A DNA stretch of 64,000 nt from CAYMAZ01 sp964428185 (GCA_964428185.1 CAYRXH010000002.1:21658-85657), one strand, 5' to 3'; shown: positions 54,977 through 63,962, counted from the stretch's first letter. Numbers and translations are program-made. Notes: generated from the sequence alone by a model not told the origin.

Positions 54977-55897
54977 ATGAAAGAAGAACAGATGAACTCC
55001 TCTTCAGAATGGGGTAAAGTGAAAATCAACCGAACTGCATTCACACATTGTGAGTGGATTGATATTCAGAATCCCAGTCGCGAAGAATTGCTCAATCTAA
55101 AGGAACAGTATAAACTGGAGATGACTGTTTTGAACGACAGTCTTGAGCCAGGCCATTTGCCCAAGATAGAGATGACACCATCATACACATTTCTTATTCT
55201 GAGAGCCTATTCTGCAAAAAAGGATGATATTATCACTACAGTGGCAGAACTTTCAGATAAAATTGCATTTTTTATTACTGAGAATACCTTGATAACCATT
55301 CATCGGGCATCAGTTTCCGCACTGAATGAGCATTATCCTGATACACTCTGCCCCGAGGATCTTGCATTGTCAGTTATGGACAGAATACTTCGCACTTATG
55401 ATGAACCCCTGGAGTTGCAAAGTCAGGTGATGGATGTTTTTGAAAAGGAGATTTTTTTAAAAAGCGGCAAACCCATTTCAACGGAGCAATTGTATTACGA
55501 AAAATCAAAGGCCCGTATTTCAAAGAAAGTGCTGCTGCTCACCCAGAATGTGTTGAATCAGTTCAGTGTGAAGTCCCGCAATCTCACACATCTTCAGGAT
55601 TTGCGTGAAACAGTGCAGCATTTGCTGCTGCTTTATGACGAAGTCATCGAAGATGCCAACAATCTGCTCAACACCTATCTGTCAATCACAACAAAGAAAA
55701 GCAATGACGTGATGAAGGTGCTTACAGTGTTTTCAGCCTTTTTTCTTCCGCTAACTTTCATAGCCGGTATTTACGGAATGAACTTCGAACGTATGCCCGA
55801 ACTGGGGTGGCACAACGGATATTTTATTTCCTTGGGGGGTATGGCTGGGATATCACTGATAATATTTATTTGGTTCAAGTGGAAGCGGTTTTTATAG
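54977..55897 (+). CDS. corA: CorA-family magnesium/divalent cation channel
   Basis: 306 residues: a large cytoplasmic N-terminal domain, then two C-terminal transmembrane helices (VLTVFSAFFLPLTFIAGIYG and ISLGGMAGISLIIFIWFKW). The selectivity motif YGMNFERMPE is at about residues 266-275. Ends with basic WKRFL. Imports Mg2+ or Co2+/Ni2+. Monocistronic. Confidence 0.93.
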   Translation: MKEEQMNSSSEWGKVKINRTAFTHCEWIDIQNPSREELLNLKEQYKLEMTVLNDSLEPGHLPKIEMTPSYTFLILRAYSAKKDDIITTVAELSDKIAFFITENTLITIHRASVSALNEHYPDTLCPEDLALSVMDRILRTYDEPLELQSQVMDVFEKEIFLKSGKPISTEQLYYEKSKARISKKVLLLTQNVLNQFSVKSRNLTHLQDLRETVQHLLLLYDEVIEDANNLLNTYLSITTKKSNDVMKVLTVFSAFFLPLTFIAGIYGMNFERMPELGWHNGYFISLGGMAGISLIIFIWFKWKRFL

Positions 55898-55931
55898 GGG
55901 GGGGGTGTTGAAGATTATACTTTTTTTTAAA

Positions 55932-56124
55932 TCATTATTGTTCGATAAAAATAAAAAAGATGTTTTTACAAAACATAAATATCTGAATATAAGCATTATA
56001 AAATTTTGCAAATTTGCCATTTTCAAAATTAAGCCCAGCTTGTAAAAGATTCTAAAAAAACACAATATTTTCAAGGCTTTTCAAACTTTAAATGCTTTAA
56101 ATGTTTTTTTCCGGACAATAGTGA
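55932..56124 (-). repeat. MITE-like element, copy 2 (193 bp, inverted relative to copy 1)
   Basis: Ends TCATTATTGTTCGA (55932) and CCGGACAATAGTGA (to 56124) form terminal inverted repeats. Reverse-complemented, it aligns over its length with 21521-21702 (GTTTGAAAAGCCTTGAAAAT, ATTGTGTTTT, TGGCAAATTTG, TTATTTTTATCG). It lies between corA and tRNA-Leu; no gene there. Confidence 0.75.
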
Positions 56125-56220
56125 ATTTTTAAAATAATCTTTTCAAAAACGAAATTCTCTTGCTTTTTTAAAAACCGGAAGCGTTTTAAATCAGGAATTT
56201 GTGTGAGAGTGAGTTTAGAG

Positions 56221-56280
56221 AAACAGAGTGAGAGTGCTCGTGAGAGCGAGAGCTATCACGAGCACTCTCACTCTGTTTGG
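56221..56280 (-). repeat. tRNA-trailing hairpin element H, copy 2
   Basis: Perfect 23-bp stem: 56221-56243 pairs with 56256-56278, loop of 12 bases. On the minus strand the element reads CCAAACAGAGTGAGAG, so its CCA is the encoded CCA end of tRNA-Leu. No T-tract follows, only CTCTAAACTCACTCTCAC, the same trailer as copy 1 behind tRNA-Val. Confidence 0.75.
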
Positions 56281-56365
56281 TACCCAGAGCGGGACTTGAA
56301 CCCGCACGACCTCAACGGTCACAGGATTTTAAGTCCTGCGTGTCTACCAGTTCCACCATCCGGGC
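56281..56365 (-). tRNA. tRNA-Leu (anticodon TAA)
   Basis: 85-base class II tRNA with long variable arm: acceptor GCCCGGA/TCTGGGT, D-arm TGGTGGAACTGGTAGACAC, anticodon loop CTTAAAA, T-arm GCGGGTTCAAGTCCCGC, discriminator A. It is the only tRNA in the window followed directly by an encoded CCA (56278-56280). Confidence 0.95.
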
Positions 56366-56402
56366 CTTTCAAAAAAAAACCCTCAACGCTTTGAGAGGTT
56401 TG

Positions 56403-56475
<73 letters not shown>

Positions 56476-56488
56476 TTTTTTCGTCATG

Positions 56489-56496
56489 CAAAGTTA
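56489..56496 (-). promoter_or_regulatory. -7 box of the tRNA-Gly/Leu unit
   Basis: Minus-strand TAACTTTG fits TAnnTTTG, 13 bases ahead of tRNA-Gly. Between here and 56651 the sequence is AT-rich with nothing else recognised. Confidence 0.5.
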
Positions 56497-56651
56497 CTAT
56501 TTTTTTTGAAATGAAAAATTGTTTTTAAAAAAAATCAGAATTACGAGGTTTTTTTCTCCTAAAAATATCATGTAACTTATATTCGAGAACGGATTTTCTG
56601 GTCTTTTACGTTCGACCATTTTCTAAACAAATTGACTCAGAAAATTTAGTG

Positions 56652-56659
56652 TAATTTTG
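56652..56659 (+). promoter_or_regulatory. -7 box of the TonB receptor gene
   Basis: TAATTTTG with a TTG 17 bases upstream (56632-56634), slightly short spacing. 31 bases before the ATG. No cobalamin riboswitch box is visible in the leader. Confidence 0.5.
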
Positions 56660-56690
56660 CGGATTAATTTCCAATTCTATGATTATGTTT

Positions 56691-58667
56691 ATGAGAAAAA
56701 TTACCTTATTTTTAAGTATCGTTTTTTTTGCAGGAATTGTTTTTGCCCAGCAGCCTCTACAAAGTGATTCTGTCAGGTCTTTTACAATGAATGAAGTAGT
56801 GGTAACTGCTAATCATTCACTTGCACTGTTTTCTCAAAGATCGCGGGTTGTTCTGCTTCTTACAGATGAGAAGCTGGTTCCTCTGCCCGTAGCCGGAATT
56901 GATGAGGTGCTGAAGGGACTCTCTTCAGTGGATATCAGGCAAAGAGGCGGATACGGTGTGCAGTCTGATGTGAGTATCAGAGGCGGTCATTATGAACAAA
57001 CCCTGGTTTTGCTCAATGGGGTAAATTTCAGCGATCCCCAGACAGGTCATTTTAATCTGAATCTGCCATTGAGTTTCGAGTCTGTTGGAAGGTTAGAGGT
57101 GTTATATGGCTCCTATGGACGCTCTCTTGGTGCAAATGCAATGAGTGGCGCCCTGAATATTGTGGCAACACCCAAAGATTCTTCCTTTGCAAAGGTTACA
57201 CTGATGGGAGGACAACACGCACTTTTTGGTGCCGGCGTTTTGCTGAATTTTGCCTTCAAGCCTTCCCAACATCTGCTTGCAGTGAACAGAACTTCGTCTG
57301 AAGGATATATACACAACACTGATTTTAAAAATCTGAACATTTTTTATTCAGGCACTGCAGTGTGCAAAAAGGGAAATTTCGAATTTCAGACAGGCTTCAC
57401 TCAGAGAGCATTTGGTGCAAACAGCTTTTATACAGCAAAATATCCGGATCAGTATGAGACTGGTAAAACTGCTATTGCAAGTGTACGATTTCAGTCAGAA
57501 GGCAGAATAAAGCTGATCCCTCTGATTTACGGACGGTTCAACACCGATCGTTTTGAGTTGTTTAGAAATTTTGAAAATGCCCCATTATGGTATCTTGCAC
57601 ATAACTTCCATAAAACTCATGTGGTAGGGACTTCAGTCAGTTGTGTCGCTGAATCAGCCGCAGGAAGAACATCATTGTCAGCATCATACAGATTTGAGGA
57701 AATTTTCAGTACTGTTTTGGGTGATGAGTTGAAAAACCCATTGTCAATCAAGGGAGAAACTGCTAGTTACAGGTATGCATATCAAAGGGATTATTTCAGC
57801 CTTTTGTTGGATCATCAGTATTTATTTAGAAGATTATATGTATCATGCGGACTTATGGCTCTAGTCAATAGTGATCTTGAAAAATGGAAACTGCTTCCTG
57901 GGCTTGATGCATCATTTATGTTGAATGAAAACCTGAAGCTTATTGCTTCAGTTAGTACTTCGCTAAGAATGCCTACATTCACAGATCTGTTTTACAAATC
58001 ACCTGTTCTTATTGGAAATCCTTCATTAGAGCATGAAGAATCTCTGACAGGAGAGACAGGTTTTAAATTTATTGACAATAACATGAATATTCAGGTTAGC
58101 ACATTTCAGCGCAGAGGGAGAAACCTTATTGACTGGATTAAATACCCAGAAGATTCTCTTTGGAGAAGCGAAAACATCACTTCAATAAATTATACGGGAT
58201 TTGAATTTTTGGGTGAGTTTACACCAAATTTTTCCGCTTTAATTTTGAGGAGTATATCACAATTGCAGCTGAGCTATACTTATCTTCATGTCAATAAACT
58301 CAGCAGTGGATTTGAGTCTGCATATGCCCTCGATCAGTTGAAACACAAAGCCGGATTTTCAGCAGAGTTCAGGGTTTTTGGAAACTTTGGCATCTCTTTT
58401 CGCTTTTCCTATTGCGATCGTTACGGATCATTCATGAAATATGTAAATAATCTTGAAAGTGGATTTGTTCCTTATGATGATTTTGTATTGGCAGATTCTA
58501 GATTGTTTTTCAAAACGGACAATTTTAATGTATTTGCCGATGTGACTAATCTGTTTGATGTCACTTACTATGATATCGCCAATATTGAACCGCCGGGAAG
58601 GTGGATCAGAGCTGGTTTTTCATGGCAGATGAATTTGAAAAAATCGAGAACTAATAGTATTCACTGA
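56691..58667 (+). CDS. TonB-dependent receptor (BtuB/CirA-like)
   Basis: 658 residues from MRKITLFLSIVFF; two upstream ATGs add four residues. After the signal peptide (AGIVFAQ) comes a TonB-box-like MNEVVVTAN. The plug domain has GIDEVLKGLSSVDIRQRGG, VSIRGGHYEQTLVLLNGV and LEVLYGSYGRSLGANAMSG. The barrel then runs to DVTNLFDVTYYDIANIEPPG and GFSWQMNL. Closest in pattern to BtuB-like cobalamin or siderophore receptors; the substrate is not shown by sequence. Confidence 0.88.
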   Translation: MRKITLFLSIVFFAGIVFAQQPLQSDSVRSFTMNEVVVTANHSLALFSQRSRVVLLLTDEKLVPLPVAGIDEVLKGLSSVDIRQRGGYGVQSDVSIRGGHYEQTLVLLNGVNFSDPQTGHFNLNLPLSFESVGRLEVLYGSYGRSLGANAMSGALNIVATPKDSSFAKVTLMGGQHALFGAGVLLNFAFKPSQHLLAVNRTSSEGYIHNTDFKNLNIFYSGTAVCKKGNFEFQTGFTQRAFGANSFYTAKYPDQYETGKTAIASVRFQSEGRIKLIPLIYGRFNTDRFELFRNFENAPLWYLAHNFHKTHVVGTSVSCVAESAAGRTSLSASYRFEEIFSTVLGDELKNPLSIKGETASYRYAYQRDYFSLLLDHQYLFRRLYVSCGLMALVNSDLEKWKLLPGLDASFMLNENLKLIASVSTSLRMPTFTDLFYKSPVLIGNPSLEHEESLTGETGFKFIDNNMNIQVSTFQRRGRNLIDWIKYPEDSLWRSENITSINYTGFEFLGEFTPNFSALILRSISQLQLSYTYLHVNKLSSGFESAYALDQLKHKAGFSAEFRVFGNFGISFRFSYCDRYGSFMKYVNNLESGFVPYDDFVLADSRLFFKTDNFNVFADVTNLFDVTYYDIANIEPPGRWIRAGFSWQMNLKKSRTNSIH

Positions 58668-58744
58668 AGAGTTTAATGCAAATGGATGCAGTGAACATCT
58701 GCTGATCCATTTTAGACCAGTTCAGTTTTTTTTTGTATCTTTCC

Positions 58745-58832
58745 TCTAAAAAAAAGAAAAAGCGTAGAGAGTGCAAGTGCAGAAAAACTGCAATTTCTCA
58801 CTACTCTCTACTTCCTACTTGATACTTTTTTT
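58745..58832 (+). repeat. Repeat module F, copy 2 (terminator-like hairpin)
   Basis: GTAGAGAGT pairs perfectly with ACTCTCTAC, and an inner AGAAAAACTGCAATTTCT segment matches copy 1 at 24650-24732. A long T-tract follows. Could terminate the TonB receptor transcript. Confidence 0.55.
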
Positions 58833-58837
58833 TTATT

Positions 58838-58932
58838 CCCCGTTAAATAAATGATTTATCCTGTTAGATTGTTTTTTTTCTAACAGGACAATTTAACGGG
58901 GTGAATGTAAATAAAATTTTCATGTAAATTTG
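58838..58932 (+). promoter_or_regulatory. Upstream module K of kamA: nested palindrome plus -7 box
   Basis: CCCCGTTAAAT (58838-58848) and ATTTAACGGGG (58891-58901) enclose an inner hairpin CCTGTTAGA/TCTAACAGG (58860-58887). Then module G and TAAATTTG (58925-58932) follow. From 58857 on, the block is nearly identical to 60559-60632 ahead of ppdK, so the two genes may share control. Confidence 0.6.
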
Positions 58933-59009
58933 TTTACTTCTTTCCCTGGCTTGTTTATGGTAATTGCAAGTGCACTTTGTTAAAGGAAAACAGAAAAAAC
59001 AGAACTGTT

Positions 59010-60416
59010 ATGAGTAAAACCAACATTGATTTTTTATATCATCCAAGACATTACAGGGAAATACCATTGTGGAAAAATGTGACTGAAGCAGAGTGGGCTG
59101 ACCCGCACTGGCAACTGAAAAACAGTATCAGAAATACATCTGATCTGAATAAAGTGATATCATTGAGCAAAAAGCAGTTGTCAATGATTGAAGATACTAT
59201 CAGGCGGATGAAGGCTGAGGGCAAGGAACCTATGAGAATCACACCCTATTATACTACTTTGATGCAGGAAGATGTTTTTCACCCCCAAATGCTTGAAGGC
59301 GAAAGACAGGAAGAACGCCTTGATCCCATATTCTGGCAGAGTGTTCCCACACCTGCTCATTTGTTTTACCCCGATGCAGCAGTTGAGGGCTTCATGGCTG
59401 AAGGCTCACGCAGTTATGGCTCAGTGTATCAGCGTTACCCAAATCGGGTAGCATTTTTTGTTGGTTCAAACATCAACTGTTCATCCTATTATACCCACTG
59501 TCAGCGAGCAAAATCACTGGATAAGGACTCAACAGTTTCCACTGAAGATATAAAAAAAGGACTGTTTTATATCGCCTTGAATACAAATATTGATGAAGTG
59601 CTGGTAACTGGTGGCGATGCTCTGCAGATCAACAAGCAACTGCTGGCTTCACTTCTTTCTGAATTAAGTAAAATCGGTCATGTGCGTAGTATCAGAATTG
59701 CAAGCCGTGTTCCTGTTGTGATGCACATGGGAATCAATGATGAGCTGATGGAAATGATCAAAAACAATGCAAACAAGTATAATGATGGTTCCCGGAAACA
59801 TGTGTAAATTATGATGCATCTGGATCATTATCAAGAGGTTACAGAAGAGATGCAGCAGTGTATGGAACGCATTCATTCACATGGTCTGATTCCTCGCAAC
59901 CAGACAGTTTTACTCAAGCATGTGAATTCATATTACCGGACTCTTGCTGAGACATTCAGGCGGATGCACTGGGCAGGATTACATCCCTATTATTTGCTTC
60001 AGTGTCATAAGGAGCGTGGGATTGTTCACTTTATTACACCCATTCAGGTGGGAAAAATATATATGAAGCATCTTCAGGGCTGGTTGTCAGGTATTGTACT
60101 TCCCACTTATGCTGCCAATGTGGAAGGGGGAGGAGGCAAGGTGCTTCTCATGCCATCGGGATATGATACACTGAACATGCTCCCTGATCTGGAAGCGAAA
60201 AGGAGGAAACACTATGCACGTGTGAAAACTTGGGATGGAAGAATTATTGCTGAATATGAAGCCCTTGGAAGAACAAGCCGTGATGAATTTGATCAGTCTG
60301 TAAAAATTATGGATGAATTCATCGGCAGGAGCGGGGTTTATAAGCCAAGTCTCATTATTACAGAGAAGGACGGTACTCCTGTCAAGGTGACCAATGTCAA
60401 ATTTCCTGACCTTTAA
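59010..60416 (+). pseudogene. KamA-family radical SAM protein (lysine 2,3-aminomutase-like), inactivated
   Basis: 468 codons from ATG 59010. An in-frame TAA at codon 266 (59805-59807) sits where the context KHV-x-IMMHLDH continues normally, most simply a former Tyr codon. The radical-SAM motif should read CxxxCxxC but is C157-S-S-Y-Y161-T-H-C164, so the second cluster cysteine is Tyr (codon TAT 59490-59492). Family blocks TGGDALQINKQ, RIASRVPVV, HWAGLHPYYLLQCHKERG and LPTYAANVEGGGGKVLLMP are otherwise preserved. Two independent inactivating lesions: not a sequencing slip alone. Confidence 0.8.
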
Positions 60417-60436
60417 AATGAAAAGAAATCATGTTT

Positions 60437-60539
60437 GCTTGATTATGACATACAGGATAAGGAAAAGGGCCTGCCGTGGACAAATCCTGCACTGATCAGC
60501 AACATTCTTGATGAAAAGTACAAAAAGTTGCATTTATAA
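60437..60539 (+). pseudogene. Short coding remnant after kamA
   Basis: An open frame of about 33 codons (LDYDIQDKEKGLPWTNPALI, then SNILDEKYKKLHL and a stop) has protein-like composition but no start. Its ending resembles sugar-nucleotide epimerase tails only loosely. I cannot assign it. Confidence 0.25.
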
Positions 60540-60558
60540 CTTGAATTCAACAATTATT

Positions 60559-60632
60559 TATCCTGTTAGATTGTTTTTTATCTAACAGGACAATTTAACG
60601 TGAATGTAAATTAAAATTTTCATGTAAATTTG
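60559..60632 (+). promoter_or_regulatory. Upstream module K of ppdK: hairpin plus -7 box
   Basis: CCTGTTAGAT (60562-60571) pairs perfectly with ATCTAACAGG (60580-60589), then CAATTTAACG, module G and TAAATTTG at 60625-60632, 39 bases ahead of the ppdK ATG. Near-identical to the kamA copy; the outer palindrome arm is missing here. Confidence 0.65.
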
Positions 60633-60671
60633 TAAATTCAAAAAGATATAATCATAAATACTCTATAGAAA

Positions 60672-63416
60672 ATGGGAACATTGAAACGCGTTTACACATT
60701 TGGCAACAGAAAAGCCGAAGGCAAAGCAGAAATGAAAAATTTACTGGGTGGAAAAGGTGCGAATCTGGCTGAAATGAGCCTGATCGGAGTGCCTGTACCT
60801 CCGGGACTAACAATTACAACCGAAGTTTGTACTGAATACAATCAAATAGGAAAAGAGAAGGTGATTGAACTTCTTCTGGATGATGTCCGTTCAGGGATCA
60901 GGAATATGGAAGACATCATGGGAAGCCGGTTCTGTGATTCACAAAATCCATTGCTTGTTTCGGTACGTTCAGGAGCTAGGGCATCCATGCCAGGGATGAT
61001 GGATACCATCCTTAATCTTGGTCTGAATGATGAATCCGTGGAAGGAATTGCCCGTAAATCAGGGAATGAGCGTTTTGCATGGGATTCATACCGCCGGTTT
61101 GTTCAGATGTATGGCGACGTTGTTCTTGGAATGAAACCTGTTTCCAAAGAAGATCATGATCCGTTTGAAGAAATCATTGACCACATGAAGGAAGAGAAGG
61201 GTGTTGAACTGGATACTCAGCTGACAACTGATGATTTGAAAGAACTGGTCAGGCGTTTTAAAACAGCAGTGAAAAACAGCACCGGCAGAGATTTTCCTGC
61301 AGATCCCTGGGAACAACTCTGGGGAGCAGTGATTGCCGTGTTTGAAAGCTGGAATAATGAGCGCGCTCGCTTATACCGGAGACTGAACAATATCCCTGAC
61401 GAATGGGGCACTGCAGTTAATGTACAGGCCATGGTTTTTGGAAACATGGGCGATACCAGCGGAACAGGAGTGTGTTTTACCAGAGATTCAGCCACCGGAG
61501 AAAATATTCTGACAGGTGAATATCTTATGAATGCGCAGGGGGAAGATGTGGTTGCCGGAATCAGAACACCTCAGCAGATATCAATTGAACAGTCAAAACG
61601 CTGGGCGCAGCTTGCACAGGTTTCTGAAGATGAGCGTCGCGGCAGATATCCATCACTTGAAGAAGTGATGCCACAGTCATATCAAGAACTTGTGGACATT
61701 CTTAATAAACTGGAGAACCATTACAAAGACATGCAGGATATTGAGTTTACAATCCAGGAAGGGAAACTCTGGATGCTTCAGACAAGAAACGGAAAACGTA
61801 CAGGTGCTTCCATGCTCAGAATTGCCATGGATTTTTACCGTGAAGGCAGACTGACAGAGCAGGAAGTGCTGAAACGTATGGATCCTGCCAAGCTGGATGA
61901 GTTATTGCATCCTGTATTTGATACATCAGCTCTTGCAAGTGCACATGTTATTGCAAAAGGACTCCCTGCATCTCCGGGTGCAGCAACAGGACAAATAGTA
62001 TTTTTTGCAGATGATGCTGAAGCCTGGTCAAAAGACAATAAAAAAACAATTCTCGTCCGTGTTGAAACCTCACCCGAAGATCTCAAGGGAATGAACGCCG
62101 CTGAAGGAATATTAACCGCACGTGGCGGGATGACCAGTCATGCAGCAGTTGTTGCACGTGGTATGGGAAAATGTTGTGTTTCAGGTGCGGGTGGTATAGT
62201 GATTAATTACAGGGAAAGAACAATGACCACTGGTGGAAAAATCTATCGTGAAGGAGATTGGATTTCTCTCAATGGCAGTTCAGGTGAAGTGATTGAGGGG
62301 AAAGTTGCCACCGTCACTCCCGAGTTGAGTGGTGATTTTGCATTGCTCATGGAAATGGCAGAAAAGCATACACGGATGTCGGTCCGCACAAATGCCGATA
62401 CTCCTCATGACGCACGAGTAGGCCGTGAATTCGGAGCAAAGGGGATAGGTTTGTGCCGTACTGAGCATATGTTTTTTGAAGGAAACAGAATTGTTGCCAT
62501 GCGTGAAATGATCCTTGCTTCTGATGAAGAAGGCCGCAGGAAAGCACTTGATAAACTTCTTCCCATGCAGCGTGAAGATTTTGAAGGTATTTTTGAAGCC
62601 ATGAACGGCTATCCTGTCACTGTCCGACTCCTTGATCCCCCATTGCACGAATTTGTACCTCATGATGATGCAAGTCAGAAAGAACTTTCAGATGCCACAG
62701 GCATTCCTGTTGAGGTCATCAAACAAAAAGTGCATGATCTTCATGAACAAAACCCCATGCTGGGGCATCGTGGTTGCCGTCTCGGAAACACTTACCCTGA
62801 AATTTCTGAAATGCAGGCACGTGCAATTATTGAAGCTGCTCTGAACTGTAAGAAGAAGGGAATTAATGCTGTTGCTGAAATCATGATTCCTCTTGCAGGG
62901 ACACTGAAGGAACTGAAAATGCAGGAAGATATTGTCAGAGGTACTATCAGTAAAGTGTTTGCTGAGTATAACGATACCATCGATTATTTGTTCGGAACAA
63001 TGATCGAGGTTCCACGTGCAGCCCTTACTGCTGATCTGATCGCTGAAAGTGCTGAATTTTTCTCATTCGGAACCAATGACCTGACACAGATGACCTTTGG
63101 CTATTCACGTGATGATATCGGAAAATTTTTGGGAATTTATCTTGACAAAAACATTCTGAAACAGGATCCTTTCCAGGTACTTGACCGCGAAGGTGTGGGG
63201 CAACTTGTGAAAATGGGCGTTGAAAAAGGACGCCAGACGAAGCCAAACCTGAAAGTGGGTATCTGCGGAGAACATGGTGGTGAGCCGTCTTCTGTTGAAT
63301 TCTGTCATATGGTGGGGATGGATTATGTCAGCTGTTCTCCATTCAGAGTTCCCATAGCACGCGTTGCTGCAGCACAGGCTGCGCTCAATTTCCCCTCAGG
63401 TGAAAAAAAAAATTAA
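60672..63416 (+). CDS. ppdK: Pyruvate, phosphate dikinase
   Basis: 914 residues, full length. The nucleotide-binding domain (GGKGANLAEM, SVRSGARASMPGMMDTILNL) is followed by the swivelling domain with catalytic H490 (ARGGMTSHAAVVARGM). The PEP-binding TIM barrel has GLCRTEHMF, GTNDLTQMTFGYSRDD and C865 (GICGEHGGEPSS). It interconverts pyruvate and PEP using ATP/PPi, central in anaerobic glycolysis or gluconeogenesis. The frame ends GEKKN on an A10 run (63403-63412). Monocistronic behind module K. Confidence 0.97.
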   Translation: MGTLKRVYTFGNRKAEGKAEMKNLLGGKGANLAEMSLIGVPVPPGLTITTEVCTEYNQIGKEKVIELLLDDVRSGIRNMEDIMGSRFCDSQNPLLVSVRSGARASMPGMMDTILNLGLNDESVEGIARKSGNERFAWDSYRRFVQMYGDVVLGMKPVSKEDHDPFEEIIDHMKEEKGVELDTQLTTDDLKELVRRFKTAVKNSTGRDFPADPWEQLWGAVIAVFESWNNERARLYRRLNNIPDEWGTAVNVQAMVFGNMGDTSGTGVCFTRDSATGENILTGEYLMNAQGEDVVAGIRTPQQISIEQSKRWAQLAQVSEDERRGRYPSLEEVMPQSYQELVDILNKLENHYKDMQDIEFTIQEGKLWMLQTRNGKRTGASMLRIAMDFYREGRLTEQEVLKRMDPAKLDELLHPVFDTSALASAHVIAKGLPASPGAATGQIVFFADDAEAWSKDNKKTILVRVETSPEDLKGMNAAEGILTARGGMTSHAAVVARGMGKCCVSGAGGIVINYRERTMTTGGKIYREGDWISLNGSSGEVIEGKVATVTPELSGDFALLMEMAEKHTRMSVRTNADTPHDARVGREFGAKGIGLCRTEHMFFEGNRIVAMREMILASDEEGRRKALDKLLPMQREDFEGIFEAMNGYPVTVRLLDPPLHEFVPHDDASQKELSDATGIPVEVIKQKVHDLHEQNPMLGHRGCRLGNTYPEISEMQARAIIEAALNCKKKGINAVAEIMIPLAGTLKELKMQEDIVRGTISKVFAEYNDTIDYLFGTMIEVPRAALTADLIAESAEFFSFGTNDLTQMTFGYSRDDIGKFLGIYLDKNILKQDPFQVLDREGVGQLVKMGVEKGRQTKPNLKVGICGEHGGEPSSVEFCHMVGMDYVSCSPFRVPIARVAAAQAALNFPSGEKKN

Positions 63417-63553
63417 CTGAGGGTCTGATTACCAGAAGATGTAAAAAATGCAACAATCTGGTGGTTGAAGTAAAAAAATGTAAAAAGGATAAACCCCGAA
63501 AAAAAGACGGAAAAGACAAGAAGGATAAGAAAAAGAAGAAAGGAAAAAAATAA
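63403..63553 (+). other. Possible -1-frame C-terminal extension of PpdK
   Basis: In the frame reached by slipping back one base on the A10 run, the sequence is open for about 50 codons. It reads LTEGLITRRCKKCNNLVVEV, then a lysine-rich end (KKCKKDKPRKKDGK, then KKKKKGKK) and TAA at 63551. It has a CxxC and one more Cys. There is no start codon of its own, so it would exist only as a slippage product or if one A is miscounted. Confidence 0.4.
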
Positions 63554-63573
63554 GTCGTTATTCTGGAAATAAT

Positions 63574-63604
63574 AAAAAGGTCTTCGTTTGAGGGCCTTTT
63601 TTTT
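63574..63604 (+). terminator. Terminator of ppdK
   Basis: AAAAAGGTC (63574-63582) pairs with GGCCTTTTT (63593-63601), one G.T pair, 10-base loop, then T-tract. It lies just beyond the possible extension frame, leaving about 160 bases of 3' region after the ppdK stop. Confidence 0.8.
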
Positions 63605-63656
63605 GGGGAAAGAATTATAAGAATAATCCTGTCGGTTCTCGTTACTATGACTTTTG

Positions 63657-63711
63657 CAAGCCAAAGGCTTCTCTTTCCCAAGTCAGAGGCTTCCCTATGT
63701 GAAAGGGATAA
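63657..63711 (+). repeat. Repeat module E, second copy
   Basis: CAAGCCAAAGGCTTCTCTTT then CCCAAGTCAGAGGCTTCCCT, closely matching 37870-37895. Small self-complementary AAGCC/GGCTT words. Confidence 0.5.
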
Positions 63712-63750
63712 CTTTTTATCACTATGTGGTGGTATAGAGAAACCAATGGC

Positions 63751-63962
63751 TTGCATCTACTCGAGCTGACACTGTTGTCATACAGAAGAATTTTTGAAAG
63801 AAATTCAGTCTATGGCGAAACATTCGCAATCCCGAAGTATCTCAGAGTGAGTGTGTTTCTTCTCTGCCCCATTCTTGCTGAGCCAAAGCATTAGGCGGTG
63901 ATATTTTTGATTTTTTTGAATTTTTCGCACTTGCCCCTTGCCCCTGAAGGGGAAATGGCATC
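63751..63962 (-). repeat. ~213-bp composite repeat, inverted copy
   Basis: On the minus strand it reads ATGCCATTTCCCCTTCAGGG, AAATCAAAAATATCACCGCC, GAGATACTTCGGGATTGC, TGTATGACAACAGTGTCAGC and TCGAGTAGATGCAA, matching 38130-38343 in order and length. Its end also matches one outer arm of cloverleaf repeat A. No gene is visible from 63605 to the window end. Confidence 0.7.

Noticed and set aside
56497..56651. A cobalamin riboswitch ahead of the BtuB-like receptor
   Set aside because: No B12-box or long structured leader was found; the -7 box lies only 31 bases before the start codon.
59805..59807. Stop-codon recoding (readthrough, selenocysteine or pyrrolysine) in kamA and the sigma-operon gene
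   Set aside because: The stops are TAA and TAG, no SECIS-like structure follows, and kamA also lost a cluster cysteine, which points to inactivation.
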